A stretch of DNA of 64,000 bases from Caulobacter sp. (GTDB taxonomy: Bacteria; Pseudomonadota; Alphaproteobacteria; Caulobacterales; Caulobacteraceae): the NCBI GenBank assembly GCA_017744495.1, contig JAGIBE010000044.1:1-64000 (forward strand), written 5' to 3'. Positions 55,415-63,737 of this stretch are shown here, one piece after another. The number at the start of each line of letters is the position of its first letter. The stretch's first letter is position 1. The position numbers were made by a program, and so were the translations under genes. The notes beneath the pieces were generated by a model that was given only the letters and a program-made list of their open reading frames with translations, had not been told where the DNA came from and did no database searches.

Positions 55415-55600
55415 TCACGAACCTTGAAACGTACAAGCGGCAGGACGACCACGAGGTGGTTTCGCCCTCCCCTCCCCAATCGGCGGGGAGAAGATCACGG
55501 CGCCTTGCGTTTCACAAGCAATGGCTTGCCGCTTCGGAGCCCGGCTCGCGCGCCGCGCGTTGATGAAGCGACCAGTCCTGTCTCGTGGGAGAATTCAAGC

Positions 55601-56245
55601 ATGGACGCCAACGCCGACCACCCCATCACCTGCGCCAAGGAACCCGGCCGGGTCCAGGTGCTGTTCGAAGGCCACAGCATCGCCACCAGCGACGACGTCA
55701 TCGTTCTACGCGAAGCCGGTTACGCCCCGGTGCGCTACTTCCCACGCGAGCATGTCGCCATGGCGTTCCTGCGCAAGACCGACAAGGTCACCCACTGCCC
55801 CTATAAGGGCCAGGCCTCGTACTATACGATCATGCGCGACCGGCAGATCATCGAGAACGCCATCTGGTCGTACGAAGACCCGCTGCCTGGCGTCAGCCAG
55901 ATCGCCGGCCGCCTGGCCTTCTATCCCGAGCATTTCGACTTCCAGGTCGGCGCCCAGTCCGCCTCGGACACCGAGGCCGCCGACCATGGACATCCGGAGG
56001 CGGCTAACGCCCCGGCGCGAGGCGTCGACGCGGCGCGCTCGTTCGCGCCTCCACGCGAGCCGGCCGATCGAGCCGAAGTCGATCAAGTGGTCCTGCACAC
56101 CGACAGCGGCTCCGGCTCCAGCCAAGCCGAGCATTGGCAGGCCAATGTCTCGATGCCCGACGACGAGGCCTGGGAGGGCGATGATATCCGTGAGGACGGC
56201 CTCGCCCCCGTGGCCAAGCCCTATGAGGGAACCGGATCAATCTGA
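55601..56245 (+). CDS. DUF427 protein with long C-terminal extension
   Basis: The first about 110 residues form a DUF427 domain: RVQVLFEGHSIATSDDVIVLREAGYAPVRYFPREHV, THCPYKGQASYYTI and a final AGRLAFYPEHFDF. Such compact beta-domains are of unknown function. The following about 100 residues are acidic and low-complexity, likely disordered. ATG 55601 was chosen because the domain starts 15 residues later and GGGAGAATTC precedes it. Confidence 0.88.
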   Translation: MDANADHPITCAKEPGRVQVLFEGHSIATSDDVIVLREAGYAPVRYFPREHVAMAFLRKTDKVTHCPYKGQASYYTIMRDRQIIENAIWSYEDPLPGVSQIAGRLAFYPEHFDFQVGAQSASDTEAADHGHPEAANAPARGVDAARSFAPPREPADRAEVDQVVLHTDSGSGSSQAEHWQANVSMPDDEAWEGDDIREDGLAPVAKPYEGTGSI

Positions 56246-56357
56246 GCCACGTTCCACGACGTACAAGTGTAAAGCGTTCGTTAACCTTTCAAGCGCTGCA
56301 ATGACCCCAGCGCTTTGCGTGAAGCCTCCTCCAGAGAGGCGTCCAGGGAGAAACGTC

Positions 56358-56516
56358 GTGGCTTACGTCGGTTATGATTCCCGTTTGCGTCCGCCGTCGG
56401 ACGCTGCACGATCGCGTCCTGCTCGCGTGAAGCTGGCCTGGGGCCGCCTGGCGGCGGTGGCGGCCAGCGTGGCGGCTTGGATCGGGATCATCGCCGCGGC
56501 CCGCGCGATCTTCTGA
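56358..56516 (+). CDS. Small single-helix membrane protein
   Basis: A 52-codon frame starts at GTG 56358 with AGGGAG seven bases upstream (an in-frame ATG at 56301 would give 71 residues). It encodes a basic segment (SRPARVKLAWGR) and one hydrophobic helix (LAAVAASVAAWIGIIAAARAIF) to the C terminus. Positive-inside charge and a good ribosome site support it, but no family is recognised. Confidence 0.5.
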   Translation: MAYVGYDSRLRPPSDAARSRPARVKLAWGRLAAVAASVAAWIGIIAAARAIF

Positions 56517-56548
56517 TCGGCCTAGCCCACCAAGCAGGCCGACCGCAC

Positions 56549-57907
56549 TTAGTAGGCGAAGTCCTCGAACACACGGTTGATGTCGCCGTTCCACGCGCCC
56601 TCATAGAGCGCCAACAGGCGTTCGGCCGGGGTGACGCCGGTGGCGGCGATCTCTTCCAGGTCGCCCAGATAGATCGTCTCGTCCAGGAAGCCGCCGTTCA
56701 GCTGGGCGCGGTTCTTCAGGCCCGACTTGGCGATCGCCACGAAGTCCTTGGCCACGTCTTGCGCGGTGCGGCCGGCCACCTTGGCCTTCAAGCCCAGCTT
56801 CGGCACGTCGCGGCGAAGGCCGGCGCGGTCCTCGGCCGTCCAGTCCTTGCAGAGGTCCCAGGCGGCGGCCAAGGCCGCGTCGTCGTAGAACACGCCGGTC
56901 CACAGGGCCGGCAGGGCGCACAGACGGCTCCAGGGCCCGGCGTCGGCGCCGCGCATCTCCAGATACGTCTTCAGTCGCACTTCCGGGAACAGGGTGGTGG
57001 TGTGGTCGGCCCAATCCTTCATCGAGGCGCGCTCGCCCGGCAGTTCCGGGATCTTGCCGTCGATGAAGTCGCGGAAGCTGCGGCCGGCCAGGTCGATGTA
57101 CTTGTCGCCGCGCTTGGCGAAGTACATCGGCACGTCCAGGGCATAGCGGGCGTAGCGCTCGAAGTCGAAACCGTCCTCGAACACGAAGTCCAGGAGGCCG
57201 GTGCGGTCGGCGTCGGTGTCGGTCCAGACATTGGCGCGGGCCGACAGGAAGCCATTCGGCTTGCCCTCGGTGAACGGCGAATTGGCGAACAGGGCCGTGG
57301 CGATCGGCTGCAGGGCCAGGCTCATGCGGAATTTGGCGACCATGTCGGCTTCGCTGGAGAAGTCGAGATTGGCCTGCACCGTGCAGGTGCGCAGCATCAT
57401 GTCCAGGCCCAGCTTGCCGACCTTGGGCATGTAGTTGCGCATGATCACGTACCGGCCCTTGGGCATGACCGGCACGTCCTCACGCTTCCACAGCGGCGAG
57501 AAGCCCAGGCCCAGGAAGCCCAGGCCCAGTTCGTCGGCCACGGTCTTGACCTCGTCCAGGTGCCTGCCGGTCTCGTCGCAGATGTCGTGCATGGTCAGCA
57601 GCGGCGCGCCGCTGAGCTCGAACTGGCCGCCGGGCTCCAGGCTGACATTGGCGCCGTCGCGTTCAAGCCCGATGATTGTCGGGCCTTCCATCACCGGCTT
57701 CCAGCCGAAGCGCTGCAGGCCGGTCAGCAGGGCATGCACGCCCCTGTCGCCCTCGTAGGGAACGGGCGAATGGTCCTTCAGGTAGAAGCCGAACTTCTCG
57801 TGCTCGGCGCCCACGCGGAACTGGTCCTTGGGCTTCGACCCCTTGGCGAAATAGGCGGTCAGATCGTCCAGCGTCAGCGGACGCTCCTGGCTCACGGCTT
57901 CGGCCAT
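56549..57907 (-). CDS. gshA: Glutamate-cysteine ligase (plant/alphaproteobacterial type)
   Basis: GshA makes gamma-glutamylcysteine, the first step of glutathione synthesis. The 452-residue protein belongs to the GCS2/plant-like group: FRVGAEHEKFGF, ERDGANVSLEPGGQFELSGAPL, MLRTCTVQANLDFSSEADMVAKFR and LEMRGADAGPW. ATG 57907 has GGAGGG at the right distance; longer frames start in non-family sequence. No gshB is adjacent. Confidence 0.95.
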   Translation of the reverse strand: MAEAVSQERPLTLDDLTAYFAKGSKPKDQFRVGAEHEKFGFYLKDHSPVPYEGDRGVHALLTGLQRFGWKPVMEGPTIIGLERDGANVSLEPGGQFELSGAPLLTMHDICDETGRHLDEVKTVADELGLGFLGLGFSPLWKREDVPVMPKGRYVIMRNYMPKVGKLGLDMMLRTCTVQANLDFSSEADMVAKFRMSLALQPIATALFANSPFTEGKPNGFLSARANVWTDTDADRTGLLDFVFEDGFDFERYARYALDVPMYFAKRGDKYIDLAGRSFRDFIDGKIPELPGERASMKDWADHTTTLFPEVRLKTYLEMRGADAGPWSRLCALPALWTGVFYDDAALAAAWDLCKDWTAEDRAGLRRDVPKLGLKAKVAGRTAQDVAKDFVAIAKSGLKNRAQLNGGFLDETIYLGDLEEIAATGVTPAERLLALYEGAWNGDINRVFEDFAY

Positions 57908-58042
57908 CGGCCACCCTCCCAAAACACGCATCCAGAGGGAGGAACGCTCCTCCGACCCACCCGCGAACTGTCGTGCTGCGCAGTTGGGCGTTTTCTTAGC
58001 GAACCTCAAGGGGCGCGCACAGCCTTTCGCGACAGAGCCTCG

Positions 58043-58759
58043 CTACCGCCAGTCGCCCGCGGCCGCCTGCCAAAGGGTCATGGCCGAGATCGCCGCCGTA
58101 TCCGCCCGCAGGATACGCGGACCCAGGGTTGCCGGGATGACGAACGACAGCGACCGCAGTTTCTCGCGCTCTTCCGGGGCGAAGCCGCCTTCCGGGCCGA
58201 TCAGGATGGCGGCCGGGCCCGGCGCATCCTTGGCGGCCTCGATCAGGGGCCGGGCGTCGCCGCCCTCGTCGCAGAAGATCAGCTTCCGCCCCCCATCCCA
58301 GCCGTCCAGGATCTTGTCCAACTTCAGCGGATCGTCGACGGCGGGCACGTCCAGGCGGCCGGTCTGCTCGGCGGCCTCGATGGCGATGGCGTCCAGCCGC
58401 CCCAGCTTGACGAAGTCGACGTTAGTCCGCCGCGTCTGGGTCAGGCGCACGCGGCGCGCGCCCAGTTCGGCGGCCTTTTCGACGATGGTCTCGACCCGGC
58501 CGCGCTTGACCATGGCGATCACCAGGTCGAGGTCCGGGCCGAACTCTTGGGGGCGGGTCTGCTCTTCGGCCTTCAGCAGGCAACCACGCTTGCCCGCCTC
58601 GGTCAGGCCGCAGCGCCACTCGCCGTCCTGGCCGTTGAACACCAGGATCTCGTCGCCGACGTTCAGCCGCATCACGGCGGTCAGGTAGCGCGACTGGTCG
58701 ATATTGGGCGCGACGCCGGCGCCGGCCTTCAGCGGTTGGGGAACGAAAAGACGGATCAT
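58043..58759 (-). CDS. rsmE: 16S rRNA (uracil-1498-N3)-methyltransferase
   Basis: RsmE methylates U1498 in the small-subunit decoding region. The 238-residue SPOUT enzyme has an N-terminal PUA-like part (IRLFVPQPL to GDEILVFNGQDGEWRC) and the knot motifs ILIGPEGGFAPEE and LGPRILRADTAAISAM. gshA-rsmE proximity is conserved in many alphaproteobacteria. Confidence 0.95.
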   Translation of the reverse strand: MIRLFVPQPLKAGAGVAPNIDQSRYLTAVMRLNVGDEILVFNGQDGEWRCGLTEAGKRGCLLKAEEQTRPQEFGPDLDLVIAMVKRGRVETIVEKAAELGARRVRLTQTRRTNVDFVKLGRLDAIAIEAAEQTGRLDVPAVDDPLKLDKILDGWDGGRKLIFCDEGGDARPLIEAAKDAPGPAAILIGPEGGFAPEEREKLRSLSFVIPATLGPRILRADTAAISAMTLWQAAAGDWR

Positions 58760-58805
58760 GGCGTCCTTCTAGCGCAACTGAAGCAGACGGGGGTAGGCTC
58801 ACGCC

Positions 58806-59570
58806 ATGAGCAAGTCCGACGACGATTACGAAGCCGAGCTGCGCGACCTGCAACTGGCGATGATCGGCCTGCAGAAGCACGCCATCAAGGAAGGCTGGAA
58901 GACCGTCACCATCTTCGAGGGCCGGGACGCCGCGGGCAAGGACGGGGCCATCGCCCGCCTGACCGAGCACGCCCACCGCCGCGCCACCCGCGTCATCTCG
59001 CTCCCGGCCCCCAGCGATCGCGAACGCAGCGAGTGGTACTTCCAGCGCTATGTCGGCCATCTGCCCGCCTGCGGCGAATCCGTGGTCTTCAACCGCTCCT
59101 GGTACAACCGCGCCGGGGTCGAGCGGGTGATGGGCTTCTCCACGCCCAAGGAGCAGGAGCAGTTCCTGCGCGACGTGCCGGCCTTCGAGCTGATGCTGGT
59201 GGAGAACGGGGTCAAGATGACCAAGTTCTGGCTCGACATCGACCAGGAAACCCAGGCCGAGCGCCTGAAGGCCCGCCGCGAGGACCCGCTCAAGGCCTTC
59301 AAGGTCAGCGACCTGGACGCCGTGGCCCAGGCCAAGTGGGACGACTATTCGGCGGCCCGCGACGAGATGCTGATCCGCACCCACTCCACCCCCGCCCCGT
59401 GGGTGTGCGTGCGCGCCAACCACAAGAAGGCCGCGCGGCTGAACATCCTGCGCTGGATGTTGCACGTCTCGGCCCCGCCGAAGCTGCTCAAGGGAGTCCG
59501 GAAGCCCGACCCCGAGGTCATCTTCCGGTTCGAGCCCACGGCCCTGACCGACGGGCGGTTGGCTAAGTAG
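58806..59570 (+). CDS. ppk2: Polyphosphate kinase 2 family protein
   Basis: PPK2 enzymes transfer phosphate between polyphosphate and nucleotides. The 254-residue single-domain protein has Walker A FEGRDAAGKDGAIARL (about 39-54), Walker B-type VVFNRSWYNRAGVERVMGF with the lid arginines, and KFWLDIDQETQAERLKAR. The ADP/GDP versus AMP class cannot be fixed by eye. It ends three bases from the convergent reductase gene. Confidence 0.93.
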   Translation: MSKSDDDYEAELRDLQLAMIGLQKHAIKEGWKTVTIFEGRDAAGKDGAIARLTEHAHRRATRVISLPAPSDRERSEWYFQRYVGHLPACGESVVFNRSWYNRAGVERVMGFSTPKEQEQFLRDVPAFELMLVENGVKMTKFWLDIDQETQAERLKARREDPLKAFKVSDLDAVAQAKWDDYSAARDEMLIRTHSTPAPWVCVRANHKKAARLNILRWMLHVSAPPKLLKGVRKPDPEVIFRFEPTALTDGRLAK

Positions 59571-59573
59571 GGT

Positions 59574-60413
59574 CTAGTCCACGTCCCAGCTGAACGCCGG
59601 GTCCAGCCAGTTCCCCAACCGCCCGTCCGGCCGCGCCAGGGCGAAGATGCGCGCCATCTCCTCTTCCGACAGCGCGAAGTCGAAGATGTCGAAGTTCTCG
59701 GCCAGCCGTCCCGGATTGCCGGTGCGCGGGATGGTGGCCACGCCCTGCTGGACCTGCCAGCGCAGGGTCACCTGGCCGGGCGTCTTGCCGTGGGCCTCGC
59801 CGATCTCGATCAGCACCGGGTCGGTCGCCACCTTGCCCTGGGCCAGGGGCGACCAGGCGGTGATGGTCGAGCCCATCGCCTTGGCCTTGGCGATCAGGGT
59901 CTTCTGCGACAGGTACGGATGGTACTCGACCTGGTTGGTGGCGATCGGCGCGTCCGAGGCGGCCTGGGCCTTGGCCATCAGGCTCGAGGGGAAGTTCGAC
60001 AGCCCGATCGCGCGGGTCAGGCCGCGAGCGTGGACGTCGTTCAGCGCCGCCATGGTCTCGGCCAGGGCCGGCTTGGGCTTGGGCCAGTGCAGCAGCAGGA
60101 GATCGACGTTCGGGAGCTTCAGGCGCTTGAGGCTGCCCTCGACCGACCGCTGCAGGTCGCCTTGCGCGAACTGGTCGACCCAGACCTTGGTGGTCAGGAA
60201 AATCTCGTCGCGCGGCACGCCGGTGGCCGCCAGGGCCGCGCCGACATCCTGTTCATTGCGATAAGCTTGGGCGGTGTCGATGTGGCGGTAGCCCAGCTCA
60301 AGGGCCTTCTCGACCATCGACTGGGCCGCGCCGTTCTCCAGCTGCCAGGTGCCCAGGCCGATGACCGGCATGGCCACGTCGCCCGCGCGGATGTCGGGGA
60401 TGGAATGAGGCAT
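59574..60413 (-). CDS. Aldo/keto reductase (DkgB-like)
   Basis: This 279-residue NADPH-dependent TIM-barrel enzyme carries the catalytic tetrad: Asp and Tyr in GYRHIDTAQAYRNEQDVG, Lys in LTTKVW, and His in LLLLHWPKP. GLSNFP and the closing nucleotide-binding RTGNPGRLAENFDIFDF are also family motifs. It is most like 2,5-diketo-gluconate reductase B, but physiological aldehydes or ketones are not known. Confidence 0.92.
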   Translation of the reverse strand: MPHSIPDIRAGDVAMPVIGLGTWQLENGAAQSMVEKALELGYRHIDTAQAYRNEQDVGAALAATGVPRDEIFLTTKVWVDQFAQGDLQRSVEGSLKRLKLPNVDLLLLHWPKPKPALAETMAALNDVHARGLTRAIGLSNFPSSLMAKAQAASDAPIATNQVEYHPYLSQKTLIAKAKAMGSTITAWSPLAQGKVATDPVLIEIGEAHGKTPGQVTLRWQVQQGVATIPRTGNPGRLAENFDIFDFALSEEEMARIFALARPDGRLGNWLDPAFSWDVD

Positions 60414-60476
60414 GGCGGTCTCCCGGAGTACGAGGGGCTGGAGGTCAAGCCGATATAGGTCGCCGTGACGTCCGCG

Positions 60477-60821
60477 TCAGGCCTTCTCGGCATCGTAACG
60501 CTTGAGTAGCGTCTTCGGCGCGATCGCCCGCCAGCGACGCTCCAGGAAACCCGTCACCGTCCCCGCGTCGGCCCGCGACAGGCGGATCAGGACGTAGGGG
60601 TAATTCCGGTAGTGGTCGGTGACGAAGAAGGTCTCGGGCTCGGCCTCGATCAGCATCTCGCGCTCGTCGAATGTGACACCCGGGCAGACCAGAGTGTCGC
60701 CGTCTTCCCAGACGCGGGTTAGGAACTTGCCATGGGCCTTCAGGCACGGATGACCATAGGCCGTACCGTCCGTCACGCCTGGCAATCCGAAGGCGAAGGC
60801 GCGCACTTCGTCGAAGGTCAT
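60477..60821 (-). CDS. MmcQ/YjbR-family protein
   Basis: The 114-residue protein has the YjbR pattern FDEVRAFAFGLPGVTDGTAYGHPCLKAHGKFLTRV and FVTDHYRNYPYVLIRL. The fold is a DNA-binding-like double wing, with unknown cellular role. ATG 60821 is chosen; the frame extends to a TTG with six extra residues. It diverges from the epimerase-like gene. Confidence 0.9.
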   Translation of the reverse strand: MTFDEVRAFAFGLPGVTDGTAYGHPCLKAHGKFLTRVWEDGDTLVCPGVTFDEREMLIEAEPETFFVTDHYRNYPYVLIRLSRADAGTVTGFLERRWRAIAPKTLLKRYDAEKA

Positions 60822-60879
60822 GACCAAAGTCCTGGCCAAAAATCTGGGATGCCGCTCACAGCGCGACTATACGAGGAAG

Positions 60880-61761
60880 ATGGACGCCGAACACGCCCCC
60901 TCGACGCCGGTCTCCGGCCTGATCTCGCCCGTGCTGGTGCTGGGCGCCACCAGCCTGATCGGCCAGTTCCTGCTGGCGCGGCTGAACGCCGTCGGCGTCA
61001 CGCCGATCTCGCTGAGCCGCCGTCCGCCCAGTGACGATGTCTGCTGGATCGACGGCGACCTGGCCGATCCGGACCTGGCCGAGGAGCTGCCGCCGGTGGC
61101 TACGGTGTTCTCCCTGTCGCCGATCTGGCTCCTGCCCCAGGCCCTGCCGGTCCTGAGGGCTCGGGGCATGACGCGGCTCGTCGCCTTCTCCTCGACCAGC
61201 CGCTTCACCAAGCTGGACTCCTCCGAGCCGTCCGAGCGGAAGGTGGCCCAGGCCCTCGCCGACGCCGAGGCCAAGGTCGAAGCCTTCTGCGCCGAGCACG
61301 GCGTGGCCTGGACCATCCTGCGGCCGACCCTGATTTATCTCGAAGGCCGCGACGCCAATGTCAGCCGCCTGGCCGGCCTGATCCGCCGGTTCAAGGTGCT
61401 GCCTCTGTCGGGCAAAGGCGAGGGCTTGCGCCAGCCGGTGCACGCCGACGATCTGGCGGGCGGCGCGATCGCCGCGGCCCAGTCGCCGACGGCGCGGGAC
61501 AAGGCCTATGACCTGGTCGGCGACGAGACCCTGACCTATCGCGTGATGGCCGAGCGGATCTACCAGGGGCTGGGCCGCCGGCCGCTGATCCTGCCGCTGC
61601 CGGTCTGGCTGTTCCGCCTGCTGCTGACCCTGGCCAAGCCGTTCTATCCCGGCGCCACGGCGACCATGGCCGACCGCATGGCCCAGGACTTGACCTTCGA
61701 CGACGCCCCAGCGCGGCAGGACTTCGGGTGGTCGCCGAGGGATTTTCGGCCGAGGTTCTGA
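60880..61761 (+). CDS. NAD(P)-dependent epimerase/dehydratase-like (atypical SDR)
   Basis: The 293-residue Rossmann protein has VLVLGATSLIGQFLLARL at the N terminus (GxTSxIG dinucleotide motif), RLVAFSSTSRFTK and TILRPTLIYL, but the classical YxxxK is not apparent. It resembles NAD-binding epimerase-like or NmrA-like proteins. ATG 60880 with GAGGA upstream was preferred to the earlier in-frame ATG at 60820. Confidence 0.82.
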   Translation: MDAEHAPSTPVSGLISPVLVLGATSLIGQFLLARLNAVGVTPISLSRRPPSDDVCWIDGDLADPDLAEELPPVATVFSLSPIWLLPQALPVLRARGMTRLVAFSSTSRFTKLDSSEPSERKVAQALADAEAKVEAFCAEHGVAWTILRPTLIYLEGRDANVSRLAGLIRRFKVLPLSGKGEGLRQPVHADDLAGGAIAAAQSPTARDKAYDLVGDETLTYRVMAERIYQGLGRRPLILPLPVWLFRLLLTLAKPFYPGATATMADRMAQDLTFDDAPARQDFGWSPRDFRPRF

Positions 61762-61808
61762 CCTCCCCGGCGTCCAAGCGTCATGAGCAGGACGCATATC
61801 GCGGCGCC

Positions 61809-62231
61809 TCAGTTGATGATTTCGCCTCGTTCATTCGGGGGTCGTGCGGTCAGCCGCTCTCTCCACGACTCTAGCGCTTCGGGCGTCAGCCTGGCCCATT
61901 CCTTGATCTCGCCGACGACCTTGAGCGGCGCGCTGCTGCGATAGGATCGGGTGGGGTTGCCGGGAAACTTCTTATCGGTCACGTTCGGATCGTTCTCGAA
62001 CGTCCCGGTCGGCTCTACGGCATAGACACGCGGGACCGCGCCGCCGCCCTTGAGCTCCGCCGCGATTTCAGCGGCGAGCCCAGCCCCATTTACAGTGGCG
62101 GTGAAGTAGACGTGGTTCATCACCACGTCGGGACGATAGTTCGACCGGCGCCCTGCGGTGATGAGGTCGCCCAGACGCAAATCAGCGACTGTGCCGTGAA
62201 AGAAGGGTCCCTCGTCGAGGACTTCGGTCAT
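61809..62231 (-). CDS. arr: Rifampin ADP-ribosyltransferase (Arr)
   Basis: Arr inactivates rifamycins by ADP-ribosylation. The 140-residue protein carries nearly every family landmark: GPFFHGTVADLRLGDLITAGRRSNYRPDVVMNHVYFTA with the NAD-contacting His and Tyr, VEPTGTFENDPNVTDKKFPGNPTRSYRS with the conserved Asp, and PLKVVGEI. Length is normal. Chromosomal arr genes are widespread in environmental bacteria; there is no integron or insertion sequence beside this one. Confidence 0.94.
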   Translation of the reverse strand: MTEVLDEGPFFHGTVADLRLGDLITAGRRSNYRPDVVMNHVYFTATVNGAGLAAEIAAELKGGGAVPRVYAVEPTGTFENDPNVTDKKFPGNPTRSYRSSAPLKVVGEIKEWARLTPEALESWRERLTARPPNERGEIIN

Positions 62232-62315
62232 CGTCTATCCTCATCATCGGTCGTGTTGCATCGCCGGAGCTAACGGCCAACGCCCGCTTTGGGTTGAACG
62301 GCTTTAGCGCCGATC

Positions 62316-62840
62316 TCAGGCGTCGCTCAGCACCATGGCGAACGGGACCTTGGCGCCGTCCTTGTCGACATAGCCGCTGACCAGCTTGTGGTCGGGGTTG
62401 AGCACGCCCAGGTCGACGTCCTCGGTGGGGAACATCACCACGCGACGGTCGCCGATGCAGATGAGCAGCTCGTAGCCGTCATAGGCCCGCTGCGACATGG
62501 CCTTCAGCCGCGAATAGTAGGGCTCGCGCGTCCAGGAGGCCGGCTTGCCGGGATCGACCACCACGTTCAGCCGCTTGCCGTCGCGGTCGGGGTACATCAG
62601 GAAGCCGGCCTTGTCGGGCCGCCAGGCGGCGTCCAGCTTTTCCGAAGTCAGCCACAGGCAGTGGAAGCCCCGGCAGGCCTGGGGCCGCGCCTCGTAGTCG
62701 CCGCAGCCCGAGCCCTTGCGGAACACGCCGCACCACTGGCCGGCGGGCTTGGAGAGCTCGCTGATGTGCAGGACCTTGCAGCACATGCCGCAGTCGCCGC
62801 ACGACTTCGACGGGGCGGGGGTTTGGATGGGGTCGCTCAC
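62316..62840 (-). CDS. YkgJ-type cysteine-cluster protein (paralogue 1)
   Basis: The 174-residue protein has a CGDCGMCCKVL motif at the N terminus and further conserved Cys in WCGVFRKGSGCGDYEARPQACRGFHCLW, a pattern thought to bind Zn or Fe. The start is the GTG at 62840, overlapping the stop of the upstream paralogue by four bases. The C-terminal half is a beta-rich domain (ELLICIGDRRVVMFPTEDV). Function is unknown. Confidence 0.87.
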   Translation of the reverse strand: MSDPIQTPAPSKSCGDCGMCCKVLHISELSKPAGQWCGVFRKGSGCGDYEARPQACRGFHCLWLTSEKLDAAWRPDKAGFLMYPDRDGKRLNVVVDPGKPASWTREPYYSRLKAMSQRAYDGYELLICIGDRRVVMFPTEDVDLGVLNPDHKLVSGYVDKDGAKVPFAMVLSDA

Positions 62841-63283
62841 GCCGGGATCTCGCGCACCAGGCCGTGGTCGACGTCGCGATCGGGCAGGATCGTCCAGCCG
62901 CGCCGTCCGACCAGGACGTTGAGGGTCAGCCCCTGGGCCGCGCCGCGCGCCGCCCAGGCCCTGAAGCTTTCGTGGAAGGGCGACATGCGCCAAGCGTCCG
63001 GCGAGGCCGGATCGACCTCGACCACCAGGGTCCGGCCCTCGTCCTCGCGGTGGAGGACGAAGCGCGCCCGGTCAGGCCGCCAGCGGTCGTCCAGGTTGGG
63101 GGCGTTCAGCCAGTAGCAGGCGTAGTCGGCGCAGGCCTGGGGCCGGTCGGCGTAGATCGCGCAGCCGGCGCCCTTGCGGTAATGGCCGCACCAGGCGTGG
63201 GCCGGCTTGTCGATGGCGGCCACGCCCATCAGCTTGCAGCACATCCCGCAGTCGCCGCAGGTCCTGGCCTGGTCCACTGTCAC
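62837..63283 (-). CDS. YkgJ-type cysteine-cluster protein (paralogue 2)
   Basis: The 148-residue paralogue of the neighbouring gene has CGDCGMCCKLMG and WCGHYRKGAGCAIYADRPQACADYACYW. The two cysteine clusters align one to one with those of the first paralogue, so the pair arose by tandem duplication. It is the upstream gene of the two and is translationally coupled to it. Confidence 0.87.
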   Translation of the reverse strand: MTVDQARTCGDCGMCCKLMGVAAIDKPAHAWCGHYRKGAGCAIYADRPQACADYACYWLNAPNLDDRWRPDRARFVLHREDEGRTLVVEVDPASPDAWRMSPFHESFRAWAARGAAQGLTLNVLVGRRGWTILPDRDVDHGLVREIPA

Positions 63284-63349
63284 TCGCCCCGTAAATCGTC
63301 CGGAGACGGATTTATCGCGGTTTCGTGACGGTTTTTCGGTTCCCCGTGA

Positions 63350-63694
63350 TCAGCCCTCGCTCCACACCGCCAATTCGTTGCCCGACGGGTCGGCGAAGTG
63401 GAAGCGGCGGCCGCCGGGGAAGCTGAAGATCGGCTTGGTGATCGTCGCCCCGACCGCCGTCACCTTGGCCAGCATGGCCTCGATGTCGTGGGCGTAGAGC
63501 ACCACCAGCGGCTTGTCGGTCGAGCCCTCCTGCGGGGTGCAGAACCCGCCGTCCGTCCCTTGCCCCTCGAAGGCGGCGTAGTCGGGACCGTAGTCGATGA
63601 AGCTCCAGCAGAAGGCGGCGGCGTAGAAGGCCTTGGTGGCCGGCAGGTCGCCGGCGGGCCATTCGATATAGTCGATCTTGCCGTCTTCGCGCAT
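63350..63694 (-). CDS. VOC (glyoxalase-like) family protein
   Basis: The 114-residue single-domain protein begins with DYIEWPAGDLPATKAFYAAAFCWSF and ends with PGGRRFHFADPSGNELAVWS, the paired beta-alpha-beta units of the vicinal-oxygen-chelate fold with a metal-type Glu near the end. The substrate is unknown; many relatives act as small-molecule isomerases, dioxygenases or resistance proteins. Confidence 0.9.
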   Translation of the reverse strand: MREDGKIDYIEWPAGDLPATKAFYAAAFCWSFIDYGPDYAAFEGQGTDGGFCTPQEGSTDKPLVVLYAHDIEAMLAKVTAVGATITKPIFSFPGGRRFHFADPSGNELAVWSEG

Positions 63695-63737
63695 GCCGCG
63701 CCTCCCGATCTTGTTCGCGTATTGTTCTAGATCGCCG

